Shown piece by piece: positions 1 through 10,822 of a stretch of 64,000 bases of DNA. The notes below the pieces were generated by a model. It saw only the letters and a program-made list of their open reading frames with translations. It was not told the DNA's origin and did no database searches. The translations under genes and the position numbers were made by a program. Source of the DNA: Dichomitus squalens LYAD-421 SS1. Taxonomy: Eukaryota > Basidiomycota > Agaricomycetes > Polyporales > Polyporaceae. The stretch covers positions 5,933-69,932 of the forward strand of contig NW_006766975.1 in NCBI RefSeq assembly GCF_000275845.1, given 5' to 3'. The first letter of the stretch is position 1. Each line of letters begins with the position of its first letter.

Positions 1-429
1 GTCTGCGTGGTGTCCGTCTGGGACGGACAATCACAACCATGTAGTGCTCTCAAACATGTCTGTGCCCAAGTCATATTTACCGTGTGTCTCTCTCCCAGTA
101 CCACAAGTATATGCTAGTGTGTATCCTCTCCTCTCGTATGTGCGCGCAGTGTCCTCTACTGTGTGCCCTGGGATCATGGGCGCTAATCAGTCACGTGTGT
201 TACCCTAGACCACCTTCCTGATTAGGTATCCACTGGGGTTAGGGGCCCCCCTGGGGTTAGGGGTTCCCTAGGGTTTAACCCCTGCATCCTAGGGTTTATT
301 TTGCCCTAGGGTCGGCCCACCAGACGATATCCCATAACCACTTTCCGATACGAGTTGTCCGCGGTCAAGGTGAGTGTCTGTCCCAGTACACATGACCCCC
401 AGGTCACGTGGCACGAGAAAACTGTGACA
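1..429 (-). repeat. Partial 3' LTR of a Ty3/gypsy element
   Basis: On the minus strand the stop codon of the chromodomain reading frame is followed at once by TGTCACAG, which fits an LTR start (TG...). Just before the stop lies a purine run (positions 441-433). The rest of the LTR runs off the left edge of the window, so its other end (...CA) and the target duplication cannot be seen. The LTR contains repeated GGGGTTAGGGG and CCTAGGGTTTA motifs at about 235-315. The boundary is inferred from the polypurine tract, not from comparison with a second LTR. Confidence 0.55.
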
Positions 430-936
430 CTACCCCCTCTTCAAGATCTGAGCTCCTGCGAAGTGTTCAAACCAGATATTGCGTTGAAACTCCCGGGCGA
501 CTGGTCGTGGGTTGTTGAGAGCGATTGGTTGCGGTGCGTTTGGATGGAGTGCATGGAACTCATCGAGTAGCTCCTTCACGTATTTGACATTCCGTACAGG
601 CTCCCAAGTTGCTTCAGAGACATCGTAGCCAGCCCATTTGATGAAGTATTGCATGTATCCACGGTTGACGCGTGAGTCCAGGATCTTTTCGACCTCAAAC
701 TCGTCGTGGCCTATCCTTTGAAATCTAGAATCAAGCCCCTTGATTCTGCATTTTGGGCGGGACAAGGTCCATAGAGCCGCAATTAGATTGATGTATATGG
801 AGCAAACTGGTACTCCAGGTGCCTTATGACCTTCCCCACGAGCTCTATTAAGTTTAGAGATAATTGCTTTAGTCTTTATGGAGCTATAGACCTTGTTCCA
901 GATTTTTGGGTTTTCAGACTTCCAGTAGTTTACCAT
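430..936 (-). pseudogene. Chromovirus (Ty3/gypsy) polyprotein C-terminus with chromodomain
   Basis: The frame encodes 168 residues. Residues about 80-135 form a chromodomain: FEVEKILDSR, then QYFIKWAGYD, then ATWEPVRN, and a closing FHALHPNAP segment. This is the usual ending of chromovirus integrase, where the chromodomain guides integration to modified chromatin. The upstream residues do not look like integrase, and no reverse transcriptase, RNase H or integrase core follows on this strand up to the FPPS pseudogene. I therefore read it as the truncated 3' remnant of an element, not a cellular chromodomain gene. The polypurine tract and LTR start directly after the stop support that. Confidence 0.75.
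433..441 (-). other. Polypurine tract of the retrotransposon
   Basis: The minus strand reads AAGAGGGGG directly before the TAG stop and the TGTCACAG start of the putative LTR. A purine run at this place is the plus-strand primer site of LTR retrotransposons. It fixes the orientation of the element as minus. Confidence 0.6.
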
Positions 937-1571
937 TTTCAGCAGAAATATGAAACCACATCTCCATATATATACTTAAGCAGTACAAGAGGAACATGAA
1001 TTGTATGAATAGACATTATGTACAACGGAACAGATGTCCACTTTAAACTGCTGCCCTTGCCCTCGACCTAACCTAAAGCCGTGAGCGACTCACATCTGCC
1101 TCTTATAGACCTCATTAAGGAACACCTTGAACACTTCCCTCATCATCTTCACGTCACCCGCAATGACGTCTGCACCCTCAATAGGGATAGTCTCGATGAG
1201 ACCTATATAATTCGCTTGTACGTGCCCTCTTCATACTCGATGTACCTCTCCTGGATGCCAATCTCCTCTTACAGCGCCTTGACATGTGCTTCGACTGTCT
1301 TATCCTTCATGCCGTAGCTTTCATCAAGGACCTTCCATTGCTCTGGGGTCGCAAGCGAAAGTACGGTATTAACACACTATGAACACTAGTTGTCAATAAT
1401 GTTCGTGCCGACCTTACCGAGTACCTCTGGAGGCGCATGGCAAAGTCGGGGAAGTCGTCCTGGACGTGGAAGTACTCGCCAAGCGGGACAAGGATCTATT
1501 GCGCGAGCTTGTAGTGGGTGCAAATACACGTCGTTGATAGCAAGTAAGCACACCCTTGATGCAGTACCAGC

Positions 1572-1579
1572 ATGGTTGT
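1572..1579. repeat. Left 8-bp target-site duplication (ATGGTTGT)
   Basis: ATGGTTGT directly precedes the TAGTG terminus and is repeated exactly at 2215-2222. Removing the element and one copy restores the DQS...QPCW-like FPPS reading. Confidence 0.88.
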
Positions 1580-2214
1580 TAGTGTTGTGCAAGGCCGGGA
1601 TTCAAGCCCTGAAGCCCCGGGTACCCGGCCCTCAAAAGCCCAGCCCAGCCCAGCCCGCTGCCGGGCTTTCAGGGCTTGAGGGCTGGGCTTGAGTGTTTGC
1701 AAGCCCGAGCCCGGCCCTCAAGCCCGGGCTTATGGGAGGTCTCAGTGTCCAACTGTATAAGGGTTTGGGACAGTTTACTGGGATGCTACAAGGTCAACAA
1801 AGCTGGAGAACATCAGTAACAATTGACAAAACTTGACGGTACTGCCTTCCGGCGGACTTGGAGCAGACGAAACATGTGAGTCGGATGAGCGCTAGAGCTG
1901 CCTGATTCACTCACTACTCTCCTGCGGTATTCATCATTCTCCTACTGTTCTCTCTTTGCCTTTCGCGGCCCCAATCGTGCTTCCGACACTCTCTGTAAAG
2001 TACAGCAGGTGTTTTTAATGAGAAAAGGTATGTTTTGAATACAAAATCCTCGTTCCTATGTGACAGACATAGAGCCCGGGCTCGAGCCCGACCCGACCCG
2101 AGCCCAGCCTGAGCCCCCCACTAGGGCCCGGCTCGACTGTTCAGTGGGCCCGAGCCCTCCAAAGCCGGGCCCTAAGCCGGGCTTTTGAGCCCGGCCCGGC
2201 CCTGCACAACACTA
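1580..2214. mobile_element. hAT-type MITE (non-autonomous DNA transposon)
   Basis: The 635-bp element starts TAGTGTTGTGCA and ends TGCACAACACTA, giving 12-bp perfect terminal inverted repeats that continue imperfectly into GGCCGGG. It is flanked on both sides by ATGGTTGT (1572-1579 and 2215-2222), a perfect 8-bp target duplication. An 8-bp duplication and a TAGNG terminus are typical of the hAT superfamily. Subterminal regions (about 1600-1735 and 2070-2200) are full of short GGGCTT/AAGCCC palindromes, as in transposase-binding subterminal repeats. It has no transposase reading frame, so it would need an enzyme supplied from elsewhere. It lies inside an exon of the FPPS pseudogene. Confidence 0.88.
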
Positions 2215-2222
2215 ATGGTTGT
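2215..2222. repeat. Right 8-bp target-site duplication (ATGGTTGT)
   Basis: Exact second copy of the 8-bp target duplication, directly after the CACTA terminus of the MITE. Confidence 0.88.
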
Positions 2223-2231
2223 CCACAGCGA

Positions 2232-2674
2232 GTGATCGACTGGTCCGAAGACACTGTCAAGCTCGCAGCTGTTCTCGCCGAGCATGGCGTAGACCTCGAT
2301 GTCTCGTCCGGAGGGAACAGTCCTGATCAGCAGATCCAGAGTGTCCCCGGATACCAAGTGCCGTTCGCAGCAGCAGTAAAGAAGGTACACGGTGATAAGA
2401 TTCTCGTGTCGACCGTTAGTGCGATATACAAGGGTAAGCTCGCCCAGAGTATCCTCGACGAGGTACATTTGTTTGCGATTATAAGACGCTATTCGGAACG
2501 GTCTGACGGTGTACATAGGGAAGGGCCGACGTTATCTTCGTAGGGCGCATGTTCCAGAAGAACCCCGGACTGGTCTGGTCGTTGGCGGATGATCTCGGGG
2601 TTGATATCCGGCAGCCGGGTCAGATTGAGTTGGGGTTCAAAGGACGCCCCCAGCCCGTCCACAAGAATCATTAG
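2232..2674 (+). pseudogene. Old Yellow Enzyme (NADH:flavin oxidoreductase) 3' gene fragment
   Basis: The translation carries the C-terminal half of the OYE barrel: DTVKLA, then GVDLDVSSGGN, then PGYQVPFAAAVKK, then KLAQSILDE. After a 56-nt GT-AG intron (2463-2518) it continues in frame as GRADVIFVGRMFQKNPGLVW and a DLGVDI segment, ending at a TAG at 2672-2674. The family reduces activated alkenes with FMN and NADPH. The FMN-binding and catalytic N-terminal half is absent; upstream sequence is FPPS pseudogene on the other strand. The surviving part is intact in frame and splice sites, so the truncation looks recent relative to the FPPS decay. It is a rearrangement remnant with no visible promoter. 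Confidence 0.82.
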
Positions 2675-3322
2675 CGCACAGTATGATGATGTTGGACATA
2701 ATGGTTCAAACACATCACGCCTCGTCTCGACCATGGATGATGATAATGAGACAAAGACGGCGGTCGTGATATGGTCTCTCCGCGCCAGCATCAATCTTCA
2801 ATACCGCCATTCAGGAGCCACCACGATACCGTGCGTTCACTGCGGCGTCTACATGTGCAGAGAACTAGTAGAGTGACGCTTTCGCCCGAACTGGAGAACG
2901 AAAAGGCAGGCCAGTTGCTGATCGGTAGACTACGCACGCACAGGGGCCGAGTCAATCTGCAGGAGCTGGTGCGCCACAAGACATCCGTACTTCAACACAA
3001 GCTTGTCTTCCTCATCTGCCAGCTGATCTAGATTTCTTGCGGAGTAGAACGAATTAGTCGAGCATCGGCGAGCTGTGCCTTTGCCTGCAAAACTTCACGG
3101 CATCGAAGGGCGATACCATCCGAAATCCCTGATACCTAGGGAAAGAGCCCAAAGAGATACCTCAAGCTGAGATGCATCGAAGTCGACCCTCATTGGAGCC
3201 ACCGTATATTCAAGACACCTACTCACCCATGTGGAACATACATATCGCGAAACTAGATATCATGTACTACGCAACTGACGTCCATCTCCCTCGCCCCCGC
3301 CAGACCAAAGGCTGCGCACGGC
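2675..3322. other. Intergenic, no supported gene
   Basis: This stretch separates the OYE fragment from the FPPS stop codon. The plus strand has an open stretch at 2771-3031 that includes a charged segment around PELENEKAG, but I recognise no family and see no start or splice context. It includes the 3' flank of FPPS. Confidence 0.4.
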
Positions 3323-4697
3323 CTACTTCTGCCTCTTGTAGATCTTGTCAAGGAAGACCTTGAACACCTCTCTCCTCAACCTCACGTCGCCCGCGCCGAC
3401 TTCCGCGCCCTCCGGGGGGATGGTCTCGATGAGGCCGATGATGCGCTTGTACGCGCCCTCCTCGTACTCGGCGTACTTCTGCCGTATACCGAGCTCCTCG
3501 TAGAGCGCCTTGACGCGCGCTTCCGCCGCCTTGTCCTTGAGGCCGTAATTGTCGTCTAGGATCTTGCGCTGAGCGGGGGTTGCGAGCGCGAGCGCGACGT
3601 TGATGCACCACGAGCACTTGTTGTCGATAATGTCGGTACCGACCTTGCCGAGCACTTCTGGGGGTGTAGCGAAGTCGAGGAAGTCGTCCTGGACCTGGAA
3701 GTACTCGCCGAGCGGGACGAGGATCTTCTGCGCGAGCTCGTAGGGATCGTTCGTGGATGAGTGGGGAATGCCGCTCATGTACATAGCAAGGGCGACGGGG
3801 AGGTAGAAGGAATAGTAGGCGGTCTTGTAGATGACGATCTTTTGGTGCCTACACAAGCGAAGTGTCGGCGTGGAGGGGGATAGAGGGAGAAGAAGGGACG
3901 TACTTGGCAAGTGAGAACTTGCTTAGGTCAACGTGATCTTCGGGCGCAGTGATGAGGTCGATTAGCTGACCGATCTCTGTCTGGAATGTGGTGTCGTGGA
4001 AGGCCTCGAGGATGTGGACGTAGTACGGTTCCGAACGGAAGTGCTTCTTGAGGAGGTAGTAGATGGCGCCCTCAAGCATGAACGAATCGTTGATGGCGAT
4101 CAGGTTCACGCCCTCAACGCGGAACCAACATGGCTGACTGCGACGAGTGACAGACTGATCCATCATGTCGTCTGAGACGAGGAAGAAGGCTTGGAGCTGT
4201 ACAAAAGCTATCAGCAAATCGTGCCCGCGCGAGCCTCATGAACGCGTGTAGAGATACGAAACATGTGCGATGGCAGGAGAGGGGACGTGACTTGCAGGCG
4301 CGACGGGTGCGAGGAAGGGAGAAAGGGGCGCGAAACAAAACGCGGAGGAAACGGGATTAAGACAAGGGAGGACGTACGAGTTCGACACCCCAGCCGAGAA
4401 GAGCGGCCTTGAAGTACTCATCGTCGGTGAGCTTGCGACCCTTGAGGATCTCTACGGAGTCTACAACGGAGATGCCACGGTTCAGCTTGCCACCAGGGAC
4501 GTTATAGTCTAGGTTCTGGATGTAACCAGAGTCAGCGCACACGGTACACGGAAGCACAGGGGAGGACGCACGCGCTGGTACCAGGTGATCGCATCCTCGG
4601 GCATTCCCTCCTGTTTGAGGTAGGCGAGGAGCTCGTCGCGGAGGATAGGGAAGACGCTCTCGAACTTCTGCCTCTTCTGAGCCTTAGCGTCGGCCAT
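3323..4697 (-). CDS. ERG20: Farnesyl diphosphate synthase
   Basis: The enzyme makes farnesyl diphosphate from dimethylallyl and isopentenyl diphosphates, feeding sterols, dolichol, haem A, protein prenylation and sesquiterpenes. I read four exons: 4697-4572, 4515-4378, 4196-3904 and 3848-3323. The sum is 1083 nt, giving 360 residues, the normal family length. The joins restore [14 protein letters not shown] and [17 protein letters not shown]. Both prenyltransferase metal sites are present: DDMMD in exon 3 (followed by QSVTRR) and DDFLD in exon 4. The C-terminus ends in a basic KIYKRQK, close to the usual K/R-rich tail. The start methionine opens [17 protein letters not shown], in line with other fungal enzymes. 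A broken tandem copy lies 1 kb further on in the same direction. Confidence 0.95.
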
Positions 4698-7110
4698 TGT
4701 GGATAGTCTATCTGGGTGTATGGCCGCGGTGGGAGAGGTATGGGCGTGGCGGGTATCGGTCTGTCGGGAGTAGCGGGGTATAGGAGGTGCAGTGAGGACT
4801 CGAGCGGGAAACTTTAGTGGTTAAATAGCAAGACGCAGCAGGCGAAGATGCATCGAGCCGCGATAGCATCGACAAATCAGCGATCAGTCGTTCGACCGCC
4901 GAAAAAGCCAGAGTGGGGGGGGCGCTTGCCCTCCTCCATTTCTTTCTCCCGCCATCACCCTCGGTCTTGCCCCTTGTCTCTCCGAAACATGTCTACATAC
5001 AATACACCTCTGCTCGGCAGTCTCATCCTAGCGTCTTGTCCTATTCCTGCTGCCAAAGCGCATTCATGCTCTGCGGCGAAGCGTGAGTACAGCAACGTCA
5101 GTCTCGCATGATCTCTGCCCGCTCTGTCCGTTCAACACTCCCCAGTCCATACGCGACAAAGAAAAAGACCTGCTTTTTTAGGCGTGTCATGCTGCGCTTG
5201 TCGGAAGGTGACAAAGAGCCGGATGAAGAATCCAAGGACGACCCTGAACACCCTCGCCTCCTAGAGGTTTGTAGGCGAATTATTGAAACCTCCTTCCCCG
5301 TGTGATTAGTAAGGTCCTCAAGTGTCTTCTAGATCGCGTCTGAATGTAACGAAGCGAGAAATACAATTCCTATATTGTTGCACTGGGATTGCTCAGGCTA
5401 CTCGACTACTCAGTCTCGATCAGTTCCTAGTCGCATCTTTGCCAGGCGTCTACATGAGGAAAGATGTCATCGAAAACGTTTCCTGCTGGTCAATAAGACG
5501 TCCTTGGTAACATTCCACAGTGGGCTGTTCAAGTCTACAGTCTTTCAAGTATCTGTGACAAATTCTGAACCTCTTCCTTAGGCCGATACGTCCAAGACGA
5601 TCAATAGCAGCTCTAAAAACTTACATGCGTCCGCCCCCTCTTCGCGATTGTTGGTGATGAGACGTCATGCGACCGACGAGAGCTTTCAAAGCGATCCAGA
5701 TTGCCACCAAGTCGGTTCAGGACTCGCGTCGCTCCCTCACGACAAACTCGCCCCTTGAACAGCAGCAACAGTCATTCCCGTCGCCTACCGCTCTTGTTGT
5801 CTCCTCCATTTCGCATGGGAAGCTCTACACGGTCGTGATGGACTATGTTCTCAGAGAGACGGCTCGGAACCTTATCGAGTCGCATAATCATATCCCTCAT
5901 GATATCTGTGACGACGTCAAGCCCCTGCGCGAGAAGGACATCGTGTTTGGCGGTTGTCGACTGCCGAACATCATGTGTCTCCCGACCATGTCAGGAGAGA
6001 TACATTCCGAAGCTTATCGACTTCGAATAGGCTAGCTATAGGAGATATGGCGTAGAGACCGGTACGCTTCCGCCCTCAGCCGCCTGAAGGGTATGTTTAG
6101 CATGGGCTCTTATCGGCCATCCTAACCCGCATTGCAGATATTTATCGGCTCTCTGTTGAGTTGCCTCCTCACTTATCTGCCTTTTCTCGTGCTACCTTAG
6201 GCGTTAGTGTTGTACATCACCATCGCTCATGCCGACATAATCGCCCGCGATATATCCTACGCATCGCCGGACTGCAAGGACGACATATCCTATCCTCTCT
6301 GACCTAGTAAGTACTAGATTACTTGAGCTGTCTGAGGCACGTCGAGACCCGTGCTTCACGTCCCGCATCCCTTAGCGGGTTTTCGCGTCTGGCTTGAGGG
6401 CGATGCCGGGGCCATTCTCCGGAGATTCATCGTCAAGGATTCGGCATCTATGTACCTACTAGACACCACTGACCGACGGCATCTCACCTCTGCCATCCTC
6501 ATCCGCTGGATCCTGTTTACGCTGCCGTCATACATGGCTCTGCCCGTTATTGCTGTCCATCTATTATATATGACGCAGTCGTGGATATGAGATAGCCTTT
6601 GACCCTGTGGCCAAGCGCGTCATACATCCCCCGGGAATATGCTATTACTTGTAGCTGGAGCGCGTTTACGAACTACTTCGGAGTGATATACGGCAGCTGA
6701 CCGTCTCAGTCATCTATGCCAACATAAAACATTCGACATCTCCCCTGTCACTTAACTCTCCGCGTTCCCACCTCGTTCAATGTCCCACCAAGACGACTGT
6801 TCAAGCTAGAGATCAAGAGTAGGGTGCGTCATGATATTGATAAGTGCGTGAGTGATGTAAGAGACAGCGATTAGACTATGCAACTATCTAGGTATATCGT
6901 AGCAACATGTGGTGACCAAAACATAGAACCAGCCAAAGACTATGCGCGACAATGTAGTACGTAGGATGTGATGAGACGTGTGCGATGGGCGAGTGCAAAG
7001 TAGAAGACTAAGCAGCAGTGTATTACTTTTGACACAGGAGAGTTCCGGCGCGCGGCGACAACGACGACGAAGACGACTTACACGCCCCCGCCGACCACGT
7101 CAGAGCCCGC
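4698..7110. other. Gap without a supported gene (2.4 kb)
   Basis: Left part is the FPPS upstream region. At about 4988 the plus strand could start a short secreted-type N-terminus (MSTYNTPLLGSLILAS) with a plausible donor GTGAGT near 5083, but no convincing continuation was found. Open stretches at 5667-6035 and 6351-6590 on the plus strand have reasonable composition, yet I recognise no family and could not join them into a gene model. A degraded gene is possible. The 3' flank of HSP60 occupies the right end. Confidence 0.35.
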
Positions 7111-9362
7111 TCAGAAGCCACCCATACCGCCCATACCACCCATGCCGCCCATCGGGGGTGCCGCCTTCGGGTCCTCGTGCTCGACGACGCACGCCTCGCT
7201 CGTCGTCAACAGACTCGCGACACCCGCGGCATCGACGAGCGCCGTGCGCACGACCTTGAATGGGTCGACGATACCGGCCTGGATCATATCGACGTACTCG
7301 CCCTTGCTGGCGTCGTATCCCCATGCGAACTTGTCGGAAGCGCCGTACTGGTTGAGGAGAGTGCCCACGATGACCGACGCCTCCTCGCCCGCGTTCTCGA
7401 GGATGCGGCGCGAGGGGTGCGTCAGCGCGCGGCGGATGATGGACACGCCGAGCTCCTGGTCGAAGTTCGCGGTGGCGATTGGCTTCGCGTCGGGGGAGAC
7501 AGGCTGGTTGCCGTGTGCGCCGGGTGTGCTTGATGCAAGTGCGAGCGACGCCTTCAGGAGGGCGACACCACCGCCGGGCAGGATACCCTCCTCAACGGCG
7601 GCGCGAGTCGCATTGAGCGCGTCATCGTAGCGGTCCTTCTTCTCACCGACCTCAACTTCGGACGAACCGCCGACCTTGATCACGGCGACACCGCCAGAGA
7701 GCTTCGCGAGGCGTTCCTGGAGCTTGGTGCGGTCGTATTCCGAGGTCGTGCGGTCCTCGATGAGAGCACGAATCTGCTCACAACGCGCCTGGATGGCATC
7801 CTTGGAGCCCTCGCCGTTGAGAATGATGGTGTCCTCCTTAGTGACGGTGATGGCACCGGTGGAGCCGAGCATGTCGGCGGTGACGCGGTCGAGCTTGATG
7901 TCGAGCTCGTCGGTGAACACGGTACCACCGGTGAGGATGGCAAGGTCGCCAAGGATGGACTTGCGGTTGTCACCGAAGCCGGGGGCCTTGACGGCGCAGA
8001 CCTGGAGCTGACCGCGAAGCTTGTTGACAACGCACGCGGCAAGAGCCTCACCGTCGACGTCCTCGGCGATGATGATGAGGGGGCGACGAGCCTGGGCAGC
8101 GATCTCCAGCGAGGGGAGGATGTCGTTGATAGACGAGATCTTCTTCTCGGAGAGGAGGATAAGGGGCTTTTCGTATTCCACCTTTTGGTTCTTGACGTCG
8201 GTGACGAAGTAAGGGGAGATGAAGCCGCGGTCGAAGCGCATACCCTCAGTGATCTCTATCTCATCCTCGATGGTGCGGCCCTCCTTGACGGTGATAACGC
8301 CCTCCTTGCCAACCTTCTCCATGGCCTGAGCGATGAGGTTGCCAACGTGAGCATCGCCGTTGGCGGAGATAGTCGCGACCTGAGCAATCTCAGCAGTAGT
8401 AGTGATCGTCTTGGTGTGGCTGGAAAGGAACTCGACGACACGGTCGACGGCAGCCTGGGAGCCGCGGCGGAGGTCCATGGGGTTGCAGCCGGCGGCGACA
8501 TTCTTCACGCCCTCGGCATAGATTGCACGGGCAAGGACAGTCGCAGTAGTGGTACCGTCACCAGCAATCTCGTTTGTCTTCTGGGCGACGTCCTGGACGA
8601 GACTGTGGGGAACCGGGTATTAGTGGTGACGAGGACAGAATAAGTCTTGGGGGAACGTACCGAGCACCGAGATTCTCGAACTTGTCCTTGAGAGTGATCG
8701 ACTTTGCAACGGTGACACCATCTACGACACTGCGTAAGTATATGCGAGCGCGCCATAGGGGAAGCGACAGAAAGCGTCTGTAAGACTCGTTGCAGCCGCG
8801 CGCTCGTTACAAGCGATGAGACGCGTCGGAAGAGGTGTAAAACGAAGCAGATGGCGTGAAAAATCGCGTCGGTGTGAACTCAACAGGCCGGGCAGGAGTG
8901 TCGAAGGAAGGCTGAGTAACGCGCGTACGCGAATCTCACACGTCATCCGAGCTCTCCCGCGTGGACGACGCTCTACTCAAGAACCCTGATGCCTTCGTAA
9001 CGGAGTGCATATTCCGTACAAGTACTTCACGAGCTATGGGATCAACAAATAAGAGTTGGAGAGTACCCACCCTTGGTGATCTTGGGCCCACCGAAGGGCT
9101 GCTCGATGATGACGTTGCGACCTGAAGATGGACGTGTCAGTCGCGTCTGGCCTGCACCAGTTCAGTTGATTGAACACGTACCCTTAGGACCGAGAGTAAC
9201 GCTGACGGCGTTGGCAAGGATGTCGACACCGTTCAAGATACTGGCCCGACCCTCGTTGGAGAACTTAATCTCCTTGTGGGCGCCGCGCTTGAGCACAGGC
9301 TTCGCGGCCTTCGGGGCAGTGCGACGAACAGCAGAAGAGGACGCGTTGGACAGACGGTGCAT
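7111..9362 (-). CDS. HSP60: Mitochondrial chaperonin HSP60
   Basis: The group I chaperonin folds imported proteins in the mitochondrial matrix together with HSP10. I read four exons: 9362-9182, 9121-9071, 8721-8661 and 8602-7111. They sum to 1785 nt, giving 594 residues. The N-terminus ([20 protein letters not shown]) is basic and Ser/Ala rich, fitting a matrix presequence. The joins give [31 protein letters not shown] and [25 protein letters not shown] is the ATP-site signature. Further landmarks are [45 protein letters not shown], and [11 protein letters not shown]. The C-terminus ends in GGM repeats ([12 protein letters not shown]), as in mitochondrial and bacterial GroEL. An in-frame upstream ATG at 9449 would place a hydrophobic stretch before the presequence and is unlikely to be used. 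Confidence 0.96.
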
Positions 9363-10822
9363 GGCGAAAGCGGGGGCGAGGGCGACGGAGGTGATGACGA
9401 GAACGACGAGGAGGAGGGAGTAAGGAAGAGAGCGCAGACTCGCGCCCAATTTTTGGCCTCCCGACGCTTAAGTCCGCCTTCCCACAGAAGTGTCTAGAAT
9501 CACGGTCACACCCTGTCACACACGTTCTCGCCCTTTCGTCGCCGTCATCCGACTCGGACGAAAGGCAGCTCGGGCTTGCTCCTCTCCTCGACGTCTCTAA
9601 GCGAAATCAGTGCATCAAGTATACCCAGTCCACTGCTCGTCGCTGATCAGCACTTGTCATGACCTCAAGTTACAAACCCGAAGGATCTGCTTCGTGAGTC
9701 TCCCAATTCGCTCTCTTCAGTGAGTCCTCCCAACTGTACACTGAACTCTGTACCCCAGGCTGCATTTCATCTATGCTGGCAGTCATTGTGGACGATGCTT
9801 TTCACCAGTCTCGCATTCATTCGATGTGGGGTCGGATAGGTTGCGTCCTCACGACATATAGCATACATGCTGATAGCGACCTCCATCAGTATGTCAGCCC
9901 TCATTCACACGGCCACTCTTAATCTCGGCAGTCCTGTCCGTTGTTCTTTAACGGTGATTTATCCGTTCCCGCTGCGCCATGCTCAATGGACAATATTGTT
10001 GCACTGTCCCGTATTGAAGACGTATTCAAAATGGCATACACTTGCTTCTGAAGCTAAGTCCCATACCGCCAAAGTACAGCGACCCTGATCGACTTCACCT
10101 CGTCCTCTTTTGCAACGGAGGTTGCCAGAAACTGGACTTCTACTCCGGGATCACCCTCCCTCAAGCGCCTATTGCCGCGGTCCACGAACGTGAAATTCAT
10201 GCACTGCCCCAATTTTTCTTCTCTATTCGAGTCTGCGCATAACCCAATCACCTGTCCTGTTCTCCATGGCTGCACTATTGGTTTAGACCGACCCGTAGCA
10301 TGGAAGCCATTAATGGGAACAACGGCACCCTGAGGCTCGCACCTCCGCAGCGTCGCTGGCTGTCCTCACTCCCGAGACGCCGCTCAGCCTCAGCATGCGG
10401 CCGTACCCCTTCTACCTCTCGAAGATGCGCTCAAATGTGAATCCAGCCCGCCACTAGTATCACAATCCGAGAGCATTGCTTACTTCTAGAGCGACGGTAG
10501 ATCAAATTTCAAGGTCAGCAGTTCGTACGAACCCAATCTATCACCGGTGTCACCGGAGTCCCAGCTACGACATTTGACGCCTCTTGCGCTAACCGTAAGT
10601 AATTCTCGGTCACGATCCCTTGCTGAACGATGTTTGCCGCCAGGGCTCTATCCGATGCTTTCGCAGCGAGTCGTCTGGAAGCAGTGATGTCCGTCGGCCC
10701 CGTTTGCTACCCCTTCTGCGGCGTCGCCAGAGCGGTCTTGGATCGTCATCAGTAATTGTGGCCCCACTCCCTCCTATAAAAGCTCGATTCTAGTCCAGCT
10801 TCTTGGGTGCGCTACCTTCACT
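9363..10822. other. HSP60 upstream region and unassigned sequence
   Basis: This 1.5-kb stretch includes the HSP60 promoter. On the plus strand a short coding-like start at 9660 (MTSSYKPEGSAS then GTGAGT) could belong to a small gene reading away from HSP60, but I could not follow it beyond the next exon. Nothing else is recognised. Confidence 0.35.

Larger units (their letters stand above)
1092..2245 (-). pseudogene. Farnesyl diphosphate synthase pseudogene, split by a MITE
   Basis: This is a decayed copy of the intact FPPS gene at 3323-4697, in the same orientation. The C-terminal exon is recognisable along 1092-1500, with near-identical stretches such as the segment around [10 protein letters not shown] and IIDN. 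It carries in-frame stops and frameshifts; for example [13 protein letters not shown] is kept but the K codon is now TAG. Roughly 110 codons between IAIND and YELAQK are deleted, taking the end of exon 3 and the start of exon 4. Reading on across the MITE, the exon 3 segment DQSITRCGQPCW matches [12 protein letters not shown] of the parent. Homology stops near 2245, where Old Yellow Enzyme sequence begins. It cannot make an active enzyme because the second aspartate-rich region is out of frame with the first. Confidence 0.85.

Noticed and set aside
1390..1692. A plus-strand open frame with repeated proline and alanine
   Set aside because: It runs from FPPS pseudogene antisense into the MITE palindromes; no gene content.
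3348..3617. An arginine-rich open frame overlapping FPPS exon 4
   Set aside because: It is an alternative frame of the FPPS coding sequence, with composition set by the real codons.
6206..6219. TTAGTGTTGTACAT, similar to the MITE terminus
   Set aside because: It differs within the first dozen bases, has no partner inverted repeat and no target duplication nearby.
7142..8643. Several long plus-strand open frames opposite HSP60
   Set aside because: They are shadows caused by strong GC3 bias in the HSP60 coding strand; none has a domain or splice context.
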